40,712 bases of DNA from JAOADN01 sp049323795 (GTDB lineage Bacteria > Pseudomonadota > Alphaproteobacteria > Rhodobacterales > Rhodobacteraceae): NCBI GenBank assembly GCA_049323795.1, contig JBMOOH010000004.1, positions 1-40,712 of the forward strand. Reading direction: 5' to 3'. The notes under the pieces are model-generated. The model was not told where the DNA came from, did no database searches, and worked only from the letters and a program-made list of their open reading frames with translations. Both the position numbers and the translations under genes were made by a program. Of this stretch, positions 8,645 through 16,031 are shown piece after piece (the first letter of the stretch is position 1; every line of letters begins with the position of its first letter).

Positions 8645-9670
8645 ATGACCAAGACCCTGCTTCGCGCCCTGGCCGGAGAGCGCCTGCCCGTTCCGCCGGT
8701 CTGGCTGATGCGGCAGGCCGGCCGCTACCTTCCGGAATACCGTGCGACGCGCGCGAAGGCGGGCGGGTTCCTCGAGCTCTGCTACACGCCGGACCTGGCG
8801 GCGGAAGTGACGCTCCAGCCGATCCGCCGCTACGGCTTCGATGCGGCGATCCTGTTCGCCGACATCCTTCTCATCGCGCAGGCGCTGGGGGCGGAGCTGT
8901 GGTTCGAGACCGGCGAGGGGCCGCGGCTGTCGACGGTGAGGTCGGCCGCGGATCTGAAGCGGCTGAAGGGCGGGGAGGACATCCACGAGGTGCTCGGGCC
9001 GGTCTATCAGACGGTGCGGATCCTCGCCGGAGCGCTGCCGAAGGGGACGGCACTGATCGGCTTCGCCGGTGCGCCCTGGACCGTGGCGAGCTACATGATC
9101 GCCGGTTGCGGCACGCCCCGCCAGGGGCCGGCGCACGCGCTGAAGGCCGCGGACCGGGCGACCTTCTCGGCACTGATCGACCTGCTCACCGATGCCACCG
9201 TCGAATATCTCTCGGCGCAGGCCGAGGCCGGGGCGGATGTGGTGAAACTCTTCGACTCCTGGGCCGGGACGCTGAAGGGCCGGGACTTCGACGACTTCGC
9301 GGTGGCCCCGGCGCGGAAGATCATCGCGGCGCTGAAACGCCGTCACCCCGGCCTGCCCGTGATCGCCTTCCCGCGCGGGGCGGGCGAGCGCTACATCGGA
9401 TTTGCCCGGGCGACCGGGGCCGACTGCGTGGCGATCGACACCTCGGTCGCGGCCGCATGGGCGGCGGCGAACGTCCAGAAGGACGGCTGCGTTCAGGGGA
9501 ACCTCGACCCCGCGCTCATGGTTGCCGGCGGTCAGGCACTGGTCGACGAAGCGCGGCGGATCGTCGCCGCGTTCTCGGGCGGACCCCACATCTTCAACCT
9601 CGGCCACGGGATCACGCCCGAGGCCGATCCGGCAAATGTCGACCTGCTTCTGACGGCGATCCGGGGGTGA
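8645..9670 (+). CDS. hemE: Uroporphyrinogen decarboxylase
   Basis: This 341-residue cytoplasmic enzyme removes four carboxyl groups from uroporphyrinogen III to give coproporphyrinogen III. It contains the signature WLMRQAGRYLPEYR near the N-terminus, the conserved GFAGAPWTVASYMI segment, and LFDSWAGTL and GNLDP later. The ATG at 8645 follows a GAAGGGAAGAA ribosome-binding stretch. The length is a little under E. coli HemE (354), which is normal for the group. Divergent hemC makes this a small haem-synthesis island. The next gene begins 4 bp after the stop. Confidence 0.96.
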   Translation: MTKTLLRALAGERLPVPPVWLMRQAGRYLPEYRATRAKAGGFLELCYTPDLAAEVTLQPIRRYGFDAAILFADILLIAQALGAELWFETGEGPRLSTVRSAADLKRLKGGEDIHEVLGPVYQTVRILAGALPKGTALIGFAGAPWTVASYMIAGCGTPRQGPAHALKAADRATFSALIDLLTDATVEYLSAQAEAGADVVKLFDSWAGTLKGRDFDDFAVAPARKIIAALKRRHPGLPVIAFPRGAGERYIGFARATGADCVAIDTSVAAAWAAANVQKDGCVQGNLDPALMVAGGQALVDEARRIVAAFSGGPHIFNLGHGITPEADPANVDLLLTAIRG

Positions 9671-9674
9671 TCCT

Positions 9675-10292
9675 TTGCGGCTGGTCCTTGCGGTTCTCGT
9701 CCTCCTGATCGCGCCGCTCTCCGCCGTGGCGAGGCCCGAGGCCTGTCTGACCTCGATCCGCGGTGCGCCGGCCGCGCTCATCTACGACACCGGCGACGGG
9801 GTCGTCCGGGAGAACCGCAGCTACCGCGAGATGCTGTTCGGACGCTTCGGACGGATCACCTGCCCGGGCTACGTCACGCTGCGCGCCATGACACCCGAAC
9901 TGACCGACGGGGAACGCGCGCTCTTCTGCCTCCAGTACGACCGCAGCGCGGAGACCTATACGGGCTTCGTCGTCGGCGCGCGGGACGCCTATGTCGGCTG
10001 CAGGGCAACGTCGGTCCGGTTCTGCGAACGGGTGAACACGACCGCCGCCGAGGCGCTCGATGTGGCGCGCTACGGCGCATCGCTTGCGGGACAGGCAACC
10101 GGAAGAGGCGTGCGCGCCGCCGAGGGCGCGTCGGGCGCCATCCTTCTCACCGGTGCCAGGAGCTATCTGGCCGGAGCGCTCGGATCGGTCGCGGCGACGG
10201 TGGCCGGGGCACTGTCCTCGCCCGCCACGCTCACCGCGACCGCGGTGACCGTCGTCGCGGTCGGAGGCGCGGTGTTCGTCTGCGGCGGCTAG
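9675..10292 (+). CDS. Small exported protein of unknown function
   Basis: This 205-residue protein has a TTG start at 9675, chosen because it gives a clean signal peptide (MRLVLAVLVLLIAPLSAVARP) only 4 bp after hemE. The mature part has five cysteines before residue 125 (CLTS, ITCPG, LFCLQ, VGCRA, RFCERV), suggesting disulphides in the periplasm. The C-terminal 60 residues are rich in Ala, Gly, Thr and Val and look hydrophobic (VAATVAGALSS; VTVVAVGGAVFVCGG), possibly a membrane anchor. I recognise no family. Codon use matches the neighbours. It is convergent with the EamA transporter gene; the stop codons overlap. Coupling to hemE is inferred only from spacing. Confidence 0.65.
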   Translation: MRLVLAVLVLLIAPLSAVARPEACLTSIRGAPAALIYDTGDGVVRENRSYREMLFGRFGRITCPGYVTLRAMTPELTDGERALFCLQYDRSAETYTGFVVGARDAYVGCRATSVRFCERVNTTAAEALDVARYGASLAGQATGRGVRAAEGASGAILLTGARSYLAGALGSVAATVAGALSSPATLTATAVTVVAVGGAVFVCGG

Positions 10293-11200
10293 GCGGGCCT
10301 CGCCCCCGCGTCCTCGTCCTTGAGGAGAAGCAAGAGCGCGAAGGCCGTCAGGGCCACGCCCGCGAGGACACGGGGCGACGGGGCGGGCTGGCCGAGCGCG
10401 ATGTCCCACAGGATCACCCAGGCGGGGACGAGGTAGGTATAGGCCATGACCTTGGACGAGGGCAGCCGCAGGGTGGCGAACTGCAGCAGGATGAGGGTGA
10501 GGGCACTGGTCACGATCGCCAGATAGGCAAGCACGATCCAGACGAAGCCGGGAAGCGACAGCCAGTCGACGCCGGCGATCTGCCGGCCGCCGACCGCGGC
10601 CATGACGAGGAACCCGCCCGCGAAGGTTCCGATCGGAAAGACGAGCGGACTTTCCCCCCGGTTCATGTGGCGGACCAGGGGCGTGTAGAGCGCGTGCGCG
10701 ATGCAGCCGACGAAGAAGATCGCCTCGCCGCGCCCGAGGTCGAACCTGAGCAGGGCGCCGGGATCGCCGCGGAAGATCACCCAGACCGCGCCGGCCGCGC
10801 CGAGCGCGAGGGCCGCGAGGATGCGGGGCGTCATCCTCTGGCCGAGGAGGAGCCGCCCGAACGCGGCCGAGAGGATCGGGGTAAGCGTGAAGACCGCCGC
10901 CGTCGACACCGGGGCGGCCGTCTTCAGCCCTTCGAACATCAGGATGAAGTAGACCGAGAACACCGCGCCGAGGAGCGCGTAGCGCCACGGCGACCGGAAC
11001 GCGGATCGCGGAATGCCCGTGAGGGCGGCCGCCAGCGCGGCGGCGGCGACTGCGGCGATGAGGAACCGCGCGGCGGTCAGTGCAAGGGGCGGCACCTCGT
11101 TTGCCACCAGCGCGCCGAGGGCGAAGGACCCCGCGACCAGCGCCGAGAAGGCGAGCATCGCCAGATGCCCCCCCATCTGGCCCGCGGCCGGGCGGCGCAT
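10289..11200 (-). CDS. EamA/DMT-family transporter
   Basis: This 303-residue inner-membrane protein of the drug/metabolite transporter superfamily has about ten hydrophobic helices in two EamA repeats (about residues 10-140 and 155-295). Each repeat ends with the typical pattern (TLTPILSAAFGRLLLGQRMT; TYLVPAWVILWDIALGQ). Such proteins usually export amino acids or metabolites. The ATG at 11200 lies 4 bp after the LysR gene's stop on the same strand, so regulator and exporter form a two-gene operon. This suggests the LysR ligand is related to the exported compound; its identity is unknown. Confidence 0.9.
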   Translation of the reverse strand: MRRPAAGQMGGHLAMLAFSALVAGSFALGALVANEVPPLALTAARFLIAAVAAAALAAALTGIPRSAFRSPWRYALLGAVFSVYFILMFEGLKTAAPVSTAAVFTLTPILSAAFGRLLLGQRMTPRILAALALGAAGAVWVIFRGDPGALLRFDLGRGEAIFFVGCIAHALYTPLVRHMNRGESPLVFPIGTFAGGFLVMAAVGGRQIAGVDWLSLPGFVWIVLAYLAIVTSALTLILLQFATLRLPSSKVMAYTYLVPAWVILWDIALGQPAPSPRVLAGVALTAFALLLLLKDEDAGARPA

Positions 11201-11204
11201 GACC

Positions 11205-12092
11205 TCAGATCTCGGTGCAGTGGCGCGCGTCTTCCTTCAGGGCCGCGAGGACCGCCTGAATCTTCGGCGTGCGGTGCAGATCGATATGGGTGACGAGCCA
11301 GAGTGTCGTCGTCCATTCGTCGCGGGGCGGCATCACCTCGATCAGCGCAGGGCGCTTGCGGGCCACGAAGGGCGACAGGAAGCCGAGGCCCACGCCGCCT
11401 TCGACGGCATCCCGCATGGCGGTTTCGTCGTTCGTGCGGAACATGATCCGGTCTGGCGGCACCTGTCCGGCGAGCCAGCGGAAGAACGGCGCACGCGCAT
11501 CGGACGAGAGCGAGGCGACGAAGCGGTGATTGACGAGGGCGTCGTCGTTCTCGGGCCGGCCAAACGCGTCGAGGTAGGATTGCGATGCGTAAAGGCCGAA
11601 GGGCATCCGGACGAAGGGCTGGACCACGTTGTCCGGCTCCTGCGGGCGCGCGCCCGCGCGGATCGCGATGTGCGCCTCGCCATATTCCAGCCGGAAGACC
11701 CGGGTCTCGGAGGCATAGCGGAGGGAAAGCTGCGGGTGGGCCGCCTGCAGCCGCGCGAGGGTCGGCGTGACGAGCGGCGACAGGCCCGGAAGCGAGGTCA
11801 CGATCATCTCGCCCGCCATGTCCGACCCGACGCCCTGGATCCTGGCGGCAAGCTGGCTGAACTGATCCTCGGTCACCTGCGCGATCTTCATGAGTTCGCG
11901 CCCCGCCTCGGTCGGCGTGTAGCCGCGCGCGTGCCGCTGGAAGAGCTTGGCCCCCAGCCGGCCTTCCAGCGCGTCGATGTGGCGGATCACGGTGGCGTGG
12001 TGGACGCCGAGCACGTCCGCCGCGCCGCTGACCGTTCCCAGACGGGCGACCTGGTAGGCGGTCCGCACCTCGTCCCAGTTCTCGAAGTTCAT
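11205..12092 (-). CDS. LysR-family transcriptional regulator
   Basis: This 295-residue regulator has an N-terminal winged helix-turn-helix (about residues 5-65: VARLGTVSGAADVLGVHHAT, then LEGRLGAKLFQRHARGYTPT) and a LysR substrate-binding domain (about 90-290). The ATG at 12092 is preceded by a strong AAGGAGG ribosome site. The unusual start MNFENWDEVRTAYQVARLG, with WDE before the HTH, resembles a subgroup common in Rhodobacterales. The EamA exporter gene follows after 4 bp in the same operon. A perfect 16-base palindrome 30 bp upstream of the start is a plausible autoregulatory operator. Confidence 0.92.
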   Translation of the reverse strand: MNFENWDEVRTAYQVARLGTVSGAADVLGVHHATVIRHIDALEGRLGAKLFQRHARGYTPTEAGRELMKIAQVTEDQFSQLAARIQGVGSDMAGEMIVTSLPGLSPLVTPTLARLQAAHPQLSLRYASETRVFRLEYGEAHIAIRAGARPQEPDNVVQPFVRMPFGLYASQSYLDAFGRPENDDALVNHRFVASLSSDARAPFFRWLAGQVPPDRIMFRTNDETAMRDAVEGGVGLGFLSPFVARKRPALIEVMPPRDEWTTTLWLVTHIDLHRTPKIQAVLAALKEDARHCTEI

Positions 12093-12117
12093 GCCGTCCT
12101 CCTTGCCCCGGCCGAAT

Positions 12118-12141
12118 GTGCACCATCGCGCGATGGTTGCA
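12118..12141. promoter_or_regulatory. Candidate LysR operator (16-bp perfect palindrome)
   Basis: ACCATCGCGCGATGGT at 12122-12137 is a perfect inverted repeat, flanked by TGC on the left and TGCA on the right, which nearly extends the symmetry. It lies 30 bp upstream of the LysR start codon, between that gene and ffh. LysR regulators commonly bind dyads just upstream of their own genes; the assignment is inference. Confidence 0.45.
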
Positions 12142-12198
12142 AGACTGGCGGCACCGGCCGCTGCCGGCAGACTGCGGCCGCCCCGGAAGGGTCCGGCC

Positions 12199-12227
12199 TT
12201 GACTCTCGCGGGCACCGGTCCTAAACG
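12199..12227 (+). promoter_or_regulatory. Candidate sigma-70-type promoter for the ffh operon
   Basis: TTGACT (12199-12204) and TAAACG (12222-12227) are separated by 17 bp, about 170 bp upstream of the ffh ATG. The -35 element is close to consensus; the -10 element matches 3 of 6, which is usual in GC-rich alphaproteobacteria. The rest of the 307-bp gap between the LysR gene and ffh holds only the palindrome listed above. Confidence 0.4.
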
Positions 12228-12399
12228 CCGCGCATCTTTCCCGGAGGTCCGTTGGCTTCCGGTCCCATCGCCTTGGTGCGGGGATCGACATCCGTCAGCG
12301 CGCTGCGCCCACGGGTGGCGTCCGGCATTGCGGCGTTGGGTGCCTGCCCCGCCGACCCCATATCGGCGGGAACCGAAACCGGACGGAGGGCCGCGGGCC

Positions 12400-13959
12400 A
12401 TGTTCGAGAACCTGTCGGAACGTCTTGGCGGCGTCTTCGACCGCCTGACCAAGCAGGGCGCGCTGACCGAGGCCGACGTGGCCGCGGCGCTGCGCGAGGT
12501 GCGGGTGGCGCTCCTCGAGGCCGACGTTTCGCTGCCCGTCGCGCGGGACTTCGTGAAGCGGGTGCAGGACGGCGCGGCGGGTCAGGCGGTGACGCGGTCG
12601 GTCACGCCGGGCCAGCAGGTCGTGAAGATCGTCCATGACGAACTGGTGCGCGTCCTCGCCGGCACGGGGGCGGACGGGGGCGCGCCGGACGCGATGAAGA
12701 TCGACAACCCGCCGGCGCCGATCCTGATGGTGGGCCTTCAGGGGTCGGGCAAGACGACGACGACGGCGAAGCTTGCGAAGCGTTTGGCCGAGAAGAACGG
12801 CAAGCGCGTCCTGATGGCCTCGCTCGACACCAACCGCCCGGCGGCGATGGAGCAGTTGCAGATCCTCGGCGCGCAGATCGGGGTCGACACGCTGCCGATC
12901 GTGAAGGGCGAGAACGCCGTCCAGATCGCGAGGCGCGCCCGGCAGCAGGCGACGCTCGGCGGCTACGACGTCTACATGCTCGACACCGCGGGGCGGCTGC
13001 ACATCGACGACGTCCTGATGGACGAGGTGCGGGCGGTCCGCGACGCGGTCAACCCGCGCGAGACGCTTCTGGTCGTCGACGGCCTGACCGGGCAGGACGC
13101 GGTGAACGTCGCGGCCGAATTCGACGGCAAGGTCGGCATCACCGGCGTCGTCCTGACGCGCATGGACGGCGACGGGCGCGGCGGCGCGGCCTTGTCGATG
13201 CGCGCGGTCACGGGCAAGCCGATCCGCTTCGTCGGCCTCGGCGAGAAGATGGACGCGCTCGACACCTTCGACGCCGAGCGTGTCGCGGGCCGCATCCTCG
13301 GGATGGGCGACATCGTGGCGCTGGTCGAGAAGGCGCGCGAGACCTTCGAGGCCGAGCAGGCCGAGCGGATGGCCCGCCGCTTCGCCAGGGGTCTGTTCAA
13401 CATGAACGACCTGAAGCTGCAGCTCGAGCAGATGCTGAAGATGGGCGGCATGCAGGGCGTGATGGGCATGATGCCCGGCATGGCGAAGATGTCGAAGGCG
13501 GTCCAGGACGCGGGCTTTGACGACAGGTTCCTCAAGCGCCAGATCGCGCTCATCCAGTCGATGACGAAGAAGGAGCGCGCGAACCCCGACCTTCTGCAGG
13601 CCAGCCGCAGGAGGCGGATCGCGGCGGGCGCGGGGCTGGAGGTGAGCGAGCTCAACAAGCTTCTCAAGCAGCACCGCCAGATGGCCGACATGATGAAGCG
13701 CATGGGCAAGGGCGGGATGATGAAGCAGGCCGTCAAGTCCATGTTCGGCAAGGGGGGGGGCGGCGGCCTGCCCGACATGGGGGGCGTGGATCCGTCGAAG
13801 ATGGACCCCGCGGCGATGGAGGCGGCGGCCAGGGAGCTGGGTGCGAAGCTGCCGGGCGGTTTCGGCGGCGGCGGGCTGGCGGGCCTCGGCGGGCTGAAGC
13901 TGCCGGGCGGGCTGCCGGGCGGGCTGTCGGGCCTTGGCGGGTTCGGGCGGAAGAAGTGA
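12400..13959 (+). CDS. ffh: Signal recognition particle GTPase Ffh
   Basis: This is the protein subunit of the signal recognition particle, which with 4.5S RNA delivers nascent membrane proteins to FtsY. An N domain (residues 1-95) precedes the G domain: P-loop GLQGSGKT (112-119), DTAGR (195-199) and TRMDGDGRGGAALS. The methionine-rich M domain follows from about 325 (QLEQMLKMGGMQGVMGMM). At 519 residues it is longer than E. coli Ffh (453). The extra is a Gly/Leu/Pro-rich tail after about residue 447 that includes a G9 tract in the DNA. ATG at 12400 with GGAGGG upstream. First gene of the ribosome-linked operon. Confidence 0.97.
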   Translation: MFENLSERLGGVFDRLTKQGALTEADVAAALREVRVALLEADVSLPVARDFVKRVQDGAAGQAVTRSVTPGQQVVKIVHDELVRVLAGTGADGGAPDAMKIDNPPAPILMVGLQGSGKTTTTAKLAKRLAEKNGKRVLMASLDTNRPAAMEQLQILGAQIGVDTLPIVKGENAVQIARRARQQATLGGYDVYMLDTAGRLHIDDVLMDEVRAVRDAVNPRETLLVVDGLTGQDAVNVAAEFDGKVGITGVVLTRMDGDGRGGAALSMRAVTGKPIRFVGLGEKMDALDTFDAERVAGRILGMGDIVALVEKARETFEAEQAERMARRFARGLFNMNDLKLQLEQMLKMGGMQGVMGMMPGMAKMSKAVQDAGFDDRFLKRQIALIQSMTKKERANPDLLQASRRRRIAAGAGLEVSELNKLLKQHRQMADMMKRMGKGGMMKQAVKSMFGKGGGGGLPDMGGVDPSKMDPAAMEAAARELGAKLPGGFGGGGLAGLGGLKLPGGLPGGLSGLGGFGRKK

Positions 13960-14023
13960 TGCCGGGGCGGCGTGTCCAGTGCGGGGAACGGGTCACGGCG
14001 GCTGCGGCGCCGGAGCGCGACGC

Positions 14024-14572
14024 ATGAGCTATCCCCTGGCGAACGCGCCGGTCCTGACGACCGAGCGGCTGATCCTCCGGGTTCCGCGGGCGGGCGACTT
14101 CCGGCCGTGGGCGGAGTTCGCCATGTCGGACCGCGCGCGCCATGTCGGCGGGCCGCTGACCCGCGCTCTGGCATGGCGGTCGATGTGCCACCTGACCGGA
14201 CACTGGGTGCATCGCGGCTTCGGAATGTTCATCTTCTCGGACCGCTCGGCGCCGGACACCCCGCTCGGCATGAGCGGCCCGTGGTTCCCGGAAGGGTGGC
14301 CCGAGCGCGAGATCGGCTGGTCGGTCTGGAACCCGGCGGCCGAGGGCAGGGGGTTCGCCTTCGAGGCCGCGCGGGCGGCACGGAAATGGGCGCGCGACAG
14401 GCTCGGCTGGACGGGGGCGGTGAGCTACATCGACCGGGAAAACACGCGGTCGCAGGCGCTCGCCCGACGGATGGGGGCCGTGGTCGAGGCTGGCGCGGCG
14501 ATCCCCGATTTCGGCGAGACGGACGACCCGACGCAGGTGTGGCGGCACCCTCCGGCGGAGGCCTGGGCATGA
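14024..14572 (+). CDS. GNAT-family N-acetyltransferase
   Basis: This 182-residue protein resembles RimJ/RimL-type acetyltransferases (Acetyltransf_3). It opens with LTTERLILRVPRAGDF, has the acetyl-CoA-binding region around AAEGRGFAFEAARAARKWA, and ends with the usual VSYIDRENTRSQALARRMGA. The acceptor (protein N-terminus, amino acid or small molecule) cannot be told. The ATG at 14024 lies 64 bp after ffh; an upstream in-frame start would overlap ffh and add a non-homologous stretch. A degraded relative follows directly (14569 onward). From memory, this place in Rhodobacterales often holds one or two GNAT genes. Confidence 0.88.
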   Translation: MSYPLANAPVLTTERLILRVPRAGDFRPWAEFAMSDRARHVGGPLTRALAWRSMCHLTGHWVHRGFGMFIFSDRSAPDTPLGMSGPWFPEGWPEREIGWSVWNPAAEGRGFAFEAARAARKWARDRLGWTGAVSYIDRENTRSQALARRMGAVVEAGAAIPDFGETDDPTQVWRHPPAEAWA

Positions 14573-14882
14573 TCCTTGCGGTCTTGCACCCGGCCCTGCG
14601 CCCGGCCCTGCGCCCGACCCTGCGCCCGACCCTGCGCCTGCCCGAACCAGGCGACTGGCCGTTCTGCCGCGACTGCCGGATGTCGGCGCGTTCGACCGTG
14701 AGGGGCGAGGACGAGGGGACGGGGCCTCGCGGCGGCTGGCCGAGCGGCTGGGCGCCCGGCGCGACCGGGTGGCGGAAGATCGGGCGGCGGAAGATCGGGA
14801 GAGGCCGGGCCGCCAGATCTGGCGGCCCGGACGCGCCACGGGAGAGGCGGGGGGGACAGGACATGACCGGGGAGCCGATCAG
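14569..14882 (+). pseudogene. Remnant of a second GNAT acetyltransferase (internally deleted, frameshifted)
   Basis: An ATG overlapping the stop of the first GNAT gene (ATGA) opens a frame whose early part reads LRLPEPGDWPFCRDCRMSAR. This lines up with the N-terminal region of the intact GNAT (LRVPRAGDFRPWAEFAMSDR). In another frame, from about 14721, the sequence reads ASRRLAERLGARRD and later RQIWRPGRA, matching the C-terminal GNAT pattern (ALARRMGA ... TQVWRHPPA of the neighbour). Only about 300 bp remain of an expected 540 or so, so the middle is lost and the two ends are out of frame. Short tandem repeats flank the junction. An alternative is one genuine but aberrant 108-codon frame (14569-14895), which I consider less likely. 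Confidence 0.6.
14591..14638 (+). repeat. 12-bp tandem repeat, four copies
   Basis: Two copies of CGGCCCTGCGCC are followed by two copies of CGACCCTGCGCC in perfect register, encoding R-P-A-L / R-P-T-L in the remnant's frame. They sit where the N-terminal beta strand of the lost acetyltransferase would begin. A second short duplication (GCGGAAGATCGG twice) lies at about 14772-14798. Confidence 0.85.
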
Positions 14883-15176
14883 ATGGACGCCGTGACGCGC
14901 GCCGCGACCCTTCTGGCCGATCACCGCCAGTCGATCGACCGGCTGGACGCGATCCTCGTCTACACGCTGGCCGAGCGGTTCAAGCACACCCAGCAGGTCG
15001 GGCGGCTGAAGGCCGAGCACCAGCTTCCGCCGTCGGACCCGGCGCGCGAGGCGGCGCAGATCGCGCGGCTGGAGCGGCTGGCCGACGAGGCGGGGCTCGA
15101 CCCAGATTTCGCCAGGAAATTCCTGAACTTCATCATCTCGGAAGTCATCAGGCACCACGAGAAACTGCAACGATAG
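14883..15176 (+). CDS. Chorismate mutase, AroQ type
   Basis: This 97-residue all-helical protein is the size of a free-standing AroQ chorismate mutase (chorismate to prephenate, for Phe/Tyr synthesis). It shows the family pattern: an N-terminal helix with HRQSIDRLDAILVYTLAERF, the Lys in VGRLKAEHQLP, RLERLADEAGLDPDFARKFL, and a C-terminal IISEVIRHHE. ATG at 14883; the AGGCGGGGGGGACAGGACATG stretch just upstream is weakly purine-rich. It lies between the acetyltransferase remnant and rpsP, its usual neighbour in this operon in related bacteria as I recall. Confidence 0.88.
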   Translation: MDAVTRAATLLADHRQSIDRLDAILVYTLAERFKHTQQVGRLKAEHQLPPSDPAREAAQIARLERLADEAGLDPDFARKFLNFIISEVIRHHEKLQR

Positions 15177-15195
15177 ACGGGTGACCTCACCCGTC
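15176..15195 (+). promoter_or_regulatory. Perfect 9-bp hairpin between chorismate mutase gene and rpsP
   Basis: GACGGGTGA-CC-TCACCCGTC starts on the last base of the chorismate mutase stop codon. It ends 32 bases before the rpsP ATG, upstream of an AAAGGAG ribosome site. No T tract follows, so it is more likely an RNA-stability, attenuation or protein-binding element than a full terminator. Confidence 0.5.
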
Positions 15196-15227
15196 ATAAC
15201 CACGCCATACCAAAGGAGAATTTCGCT

Positions 15228-15590
15228 ATGGCCATGAAGATCCGTCTCGCCCGCGGGGGGTCCAACAAGCGCCCCTACTACGCGATCGTCGCCGCCGACT
15301 CGCGCATGCCCCGCGACGGCCGCTTCATCGAGAAGCTCGGCACCTACAACCCGCTGCTGCCGAAGGACAGCGAGGACCGCGTGAAGATGAACATGGAGCG
15401 CGTGAACCACTGGCTGTCGCAGGGCGCCCAGCCGACCGACCGCATCGCGCGGATGCTGGAAGCCGCCGGCGCGCGCCCGAAGACCGAGCGGAACAACCCC
15501 AAGCGCGCCGTCCCCGGAGAGAAGGCCCGGAAGCGCGCCGAGGAGAAGGTGGTGAAGGCTGCCGCCCCGGCCGAGGCCGCCTCGGAGTGA
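15228..15590 (+). CDS. rpsP: 30S ribosomal protein S16
   Basis: This is a small-subunit assembly protein of 120 residues. It starts MAMKIRLARGGSNKRPYYAI and has the family segments DSRMPRDGRFIEKLGTYNP and VNHWLSQGAQPTDRIARML. E. coli S16 has 82 residues; the additional Lys/Ala-rich tail (about 88-120) is usual in alphaproteobacteria. ATG at 15228 with AAAGGAG nine bases upstream. Followed within 16 bp by the EVE-domain gene and then rimM, whose product helps assemble the 30S subunit. Confidence 0.97.
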   Translation: MAMKIRLARGGSNKRPYYAIVAADSRMPRDGRFIEKLGTYNPLLPKDSEDRVKMNMERVNHWLSQGAQPTDRIARMLEAAGARPKTERNNPKRAVPGEKARKRAEEKVVKAAAPAEAASE

Positions 15591-15605
15591 TCCGGGGCTG
15601 AGATC

Positions 15606-16031
15606 GTGCCTGGCTATTACATCGGCGTGGCCCACCGTGCACAGGTGGCCCACGCCGCGCAGGAAGGGTTCGCGGCCTTCAGCCACGGGCGCCAATCCGC
15701 CGTGAGGCGGCTCAATCCGGGGGACCGCGTGATCTACTACGCGCCAAGGTCGGACTTCGACGGCGAACCCGTGCAGGCCTTCGTGGCCCATGCGACGGTG
15801 ACGGGCGACGCCCCGTGCCAGCGCGCCTTCGGCGGGGCCGAGGGGCTGTTCTGGGCGCGCGATTCCGTGTTCGACAGGGTGACCGACGTGCCGGTGCGGC
15901 CGCTGATCGGCGATCTGACCTTCGTGAAGGACAAGGCCCACTGGGGCATGGCCTTCCGGCAGGGCGGGTTCAGGATCAGCCGCGAGGACTACGAACGGAT
16001 CGCGCGGATCCTTCTGGGGCGCGAGCCGTGA
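15606..16031 (+). CDS. EVE-domain (UPF0310) protein
   Basis: This 141-residue protein has the EVE/PUA-like fold pattern: a start of GYYIGVAHRAQVAHA, the motif RRLNPGDRVIYYAP, AFVAHATVTGD in the middle and AFRQGGFRISREDYERIA near the end. EVE domains are thought to bind modified bases or RNA; members of this family have no defined substrate. The GTG at 15606 is chosen from the homology start, and a GTGA overlap couples its stop to rimM. Its presence between rpsP and rimM suggests an RNA-related role, but that is inference. Confidence 0.82.
   Translation: MPGYYIGVAHRAQVAHAAQEGFAAFSHGRQSAVRRLNPGDRVIYYAPRSDFDGEPVQAFVAHATVTGDAPCQRAFGGAEGLFWARDSVFDRVTDVPVRPLIGDLTFVKDKAHWGMAFRQGGFRISREDYERIARILLGREP

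Noticed and set aside
8528..9781. In-frame upstream extension of hemC through hemE
   Set aside because: The extra part lies antisense to hemE and has no homology; HemC has its normal length from the ATG near 8527.
14769..14882. N-terminal extension of the chorismate mutase to a GTG at 14769
   Set aside because: The added residues match the C-terminal part of the decayed acetyltransferase, and chorismate mutase homology begins at 14883.
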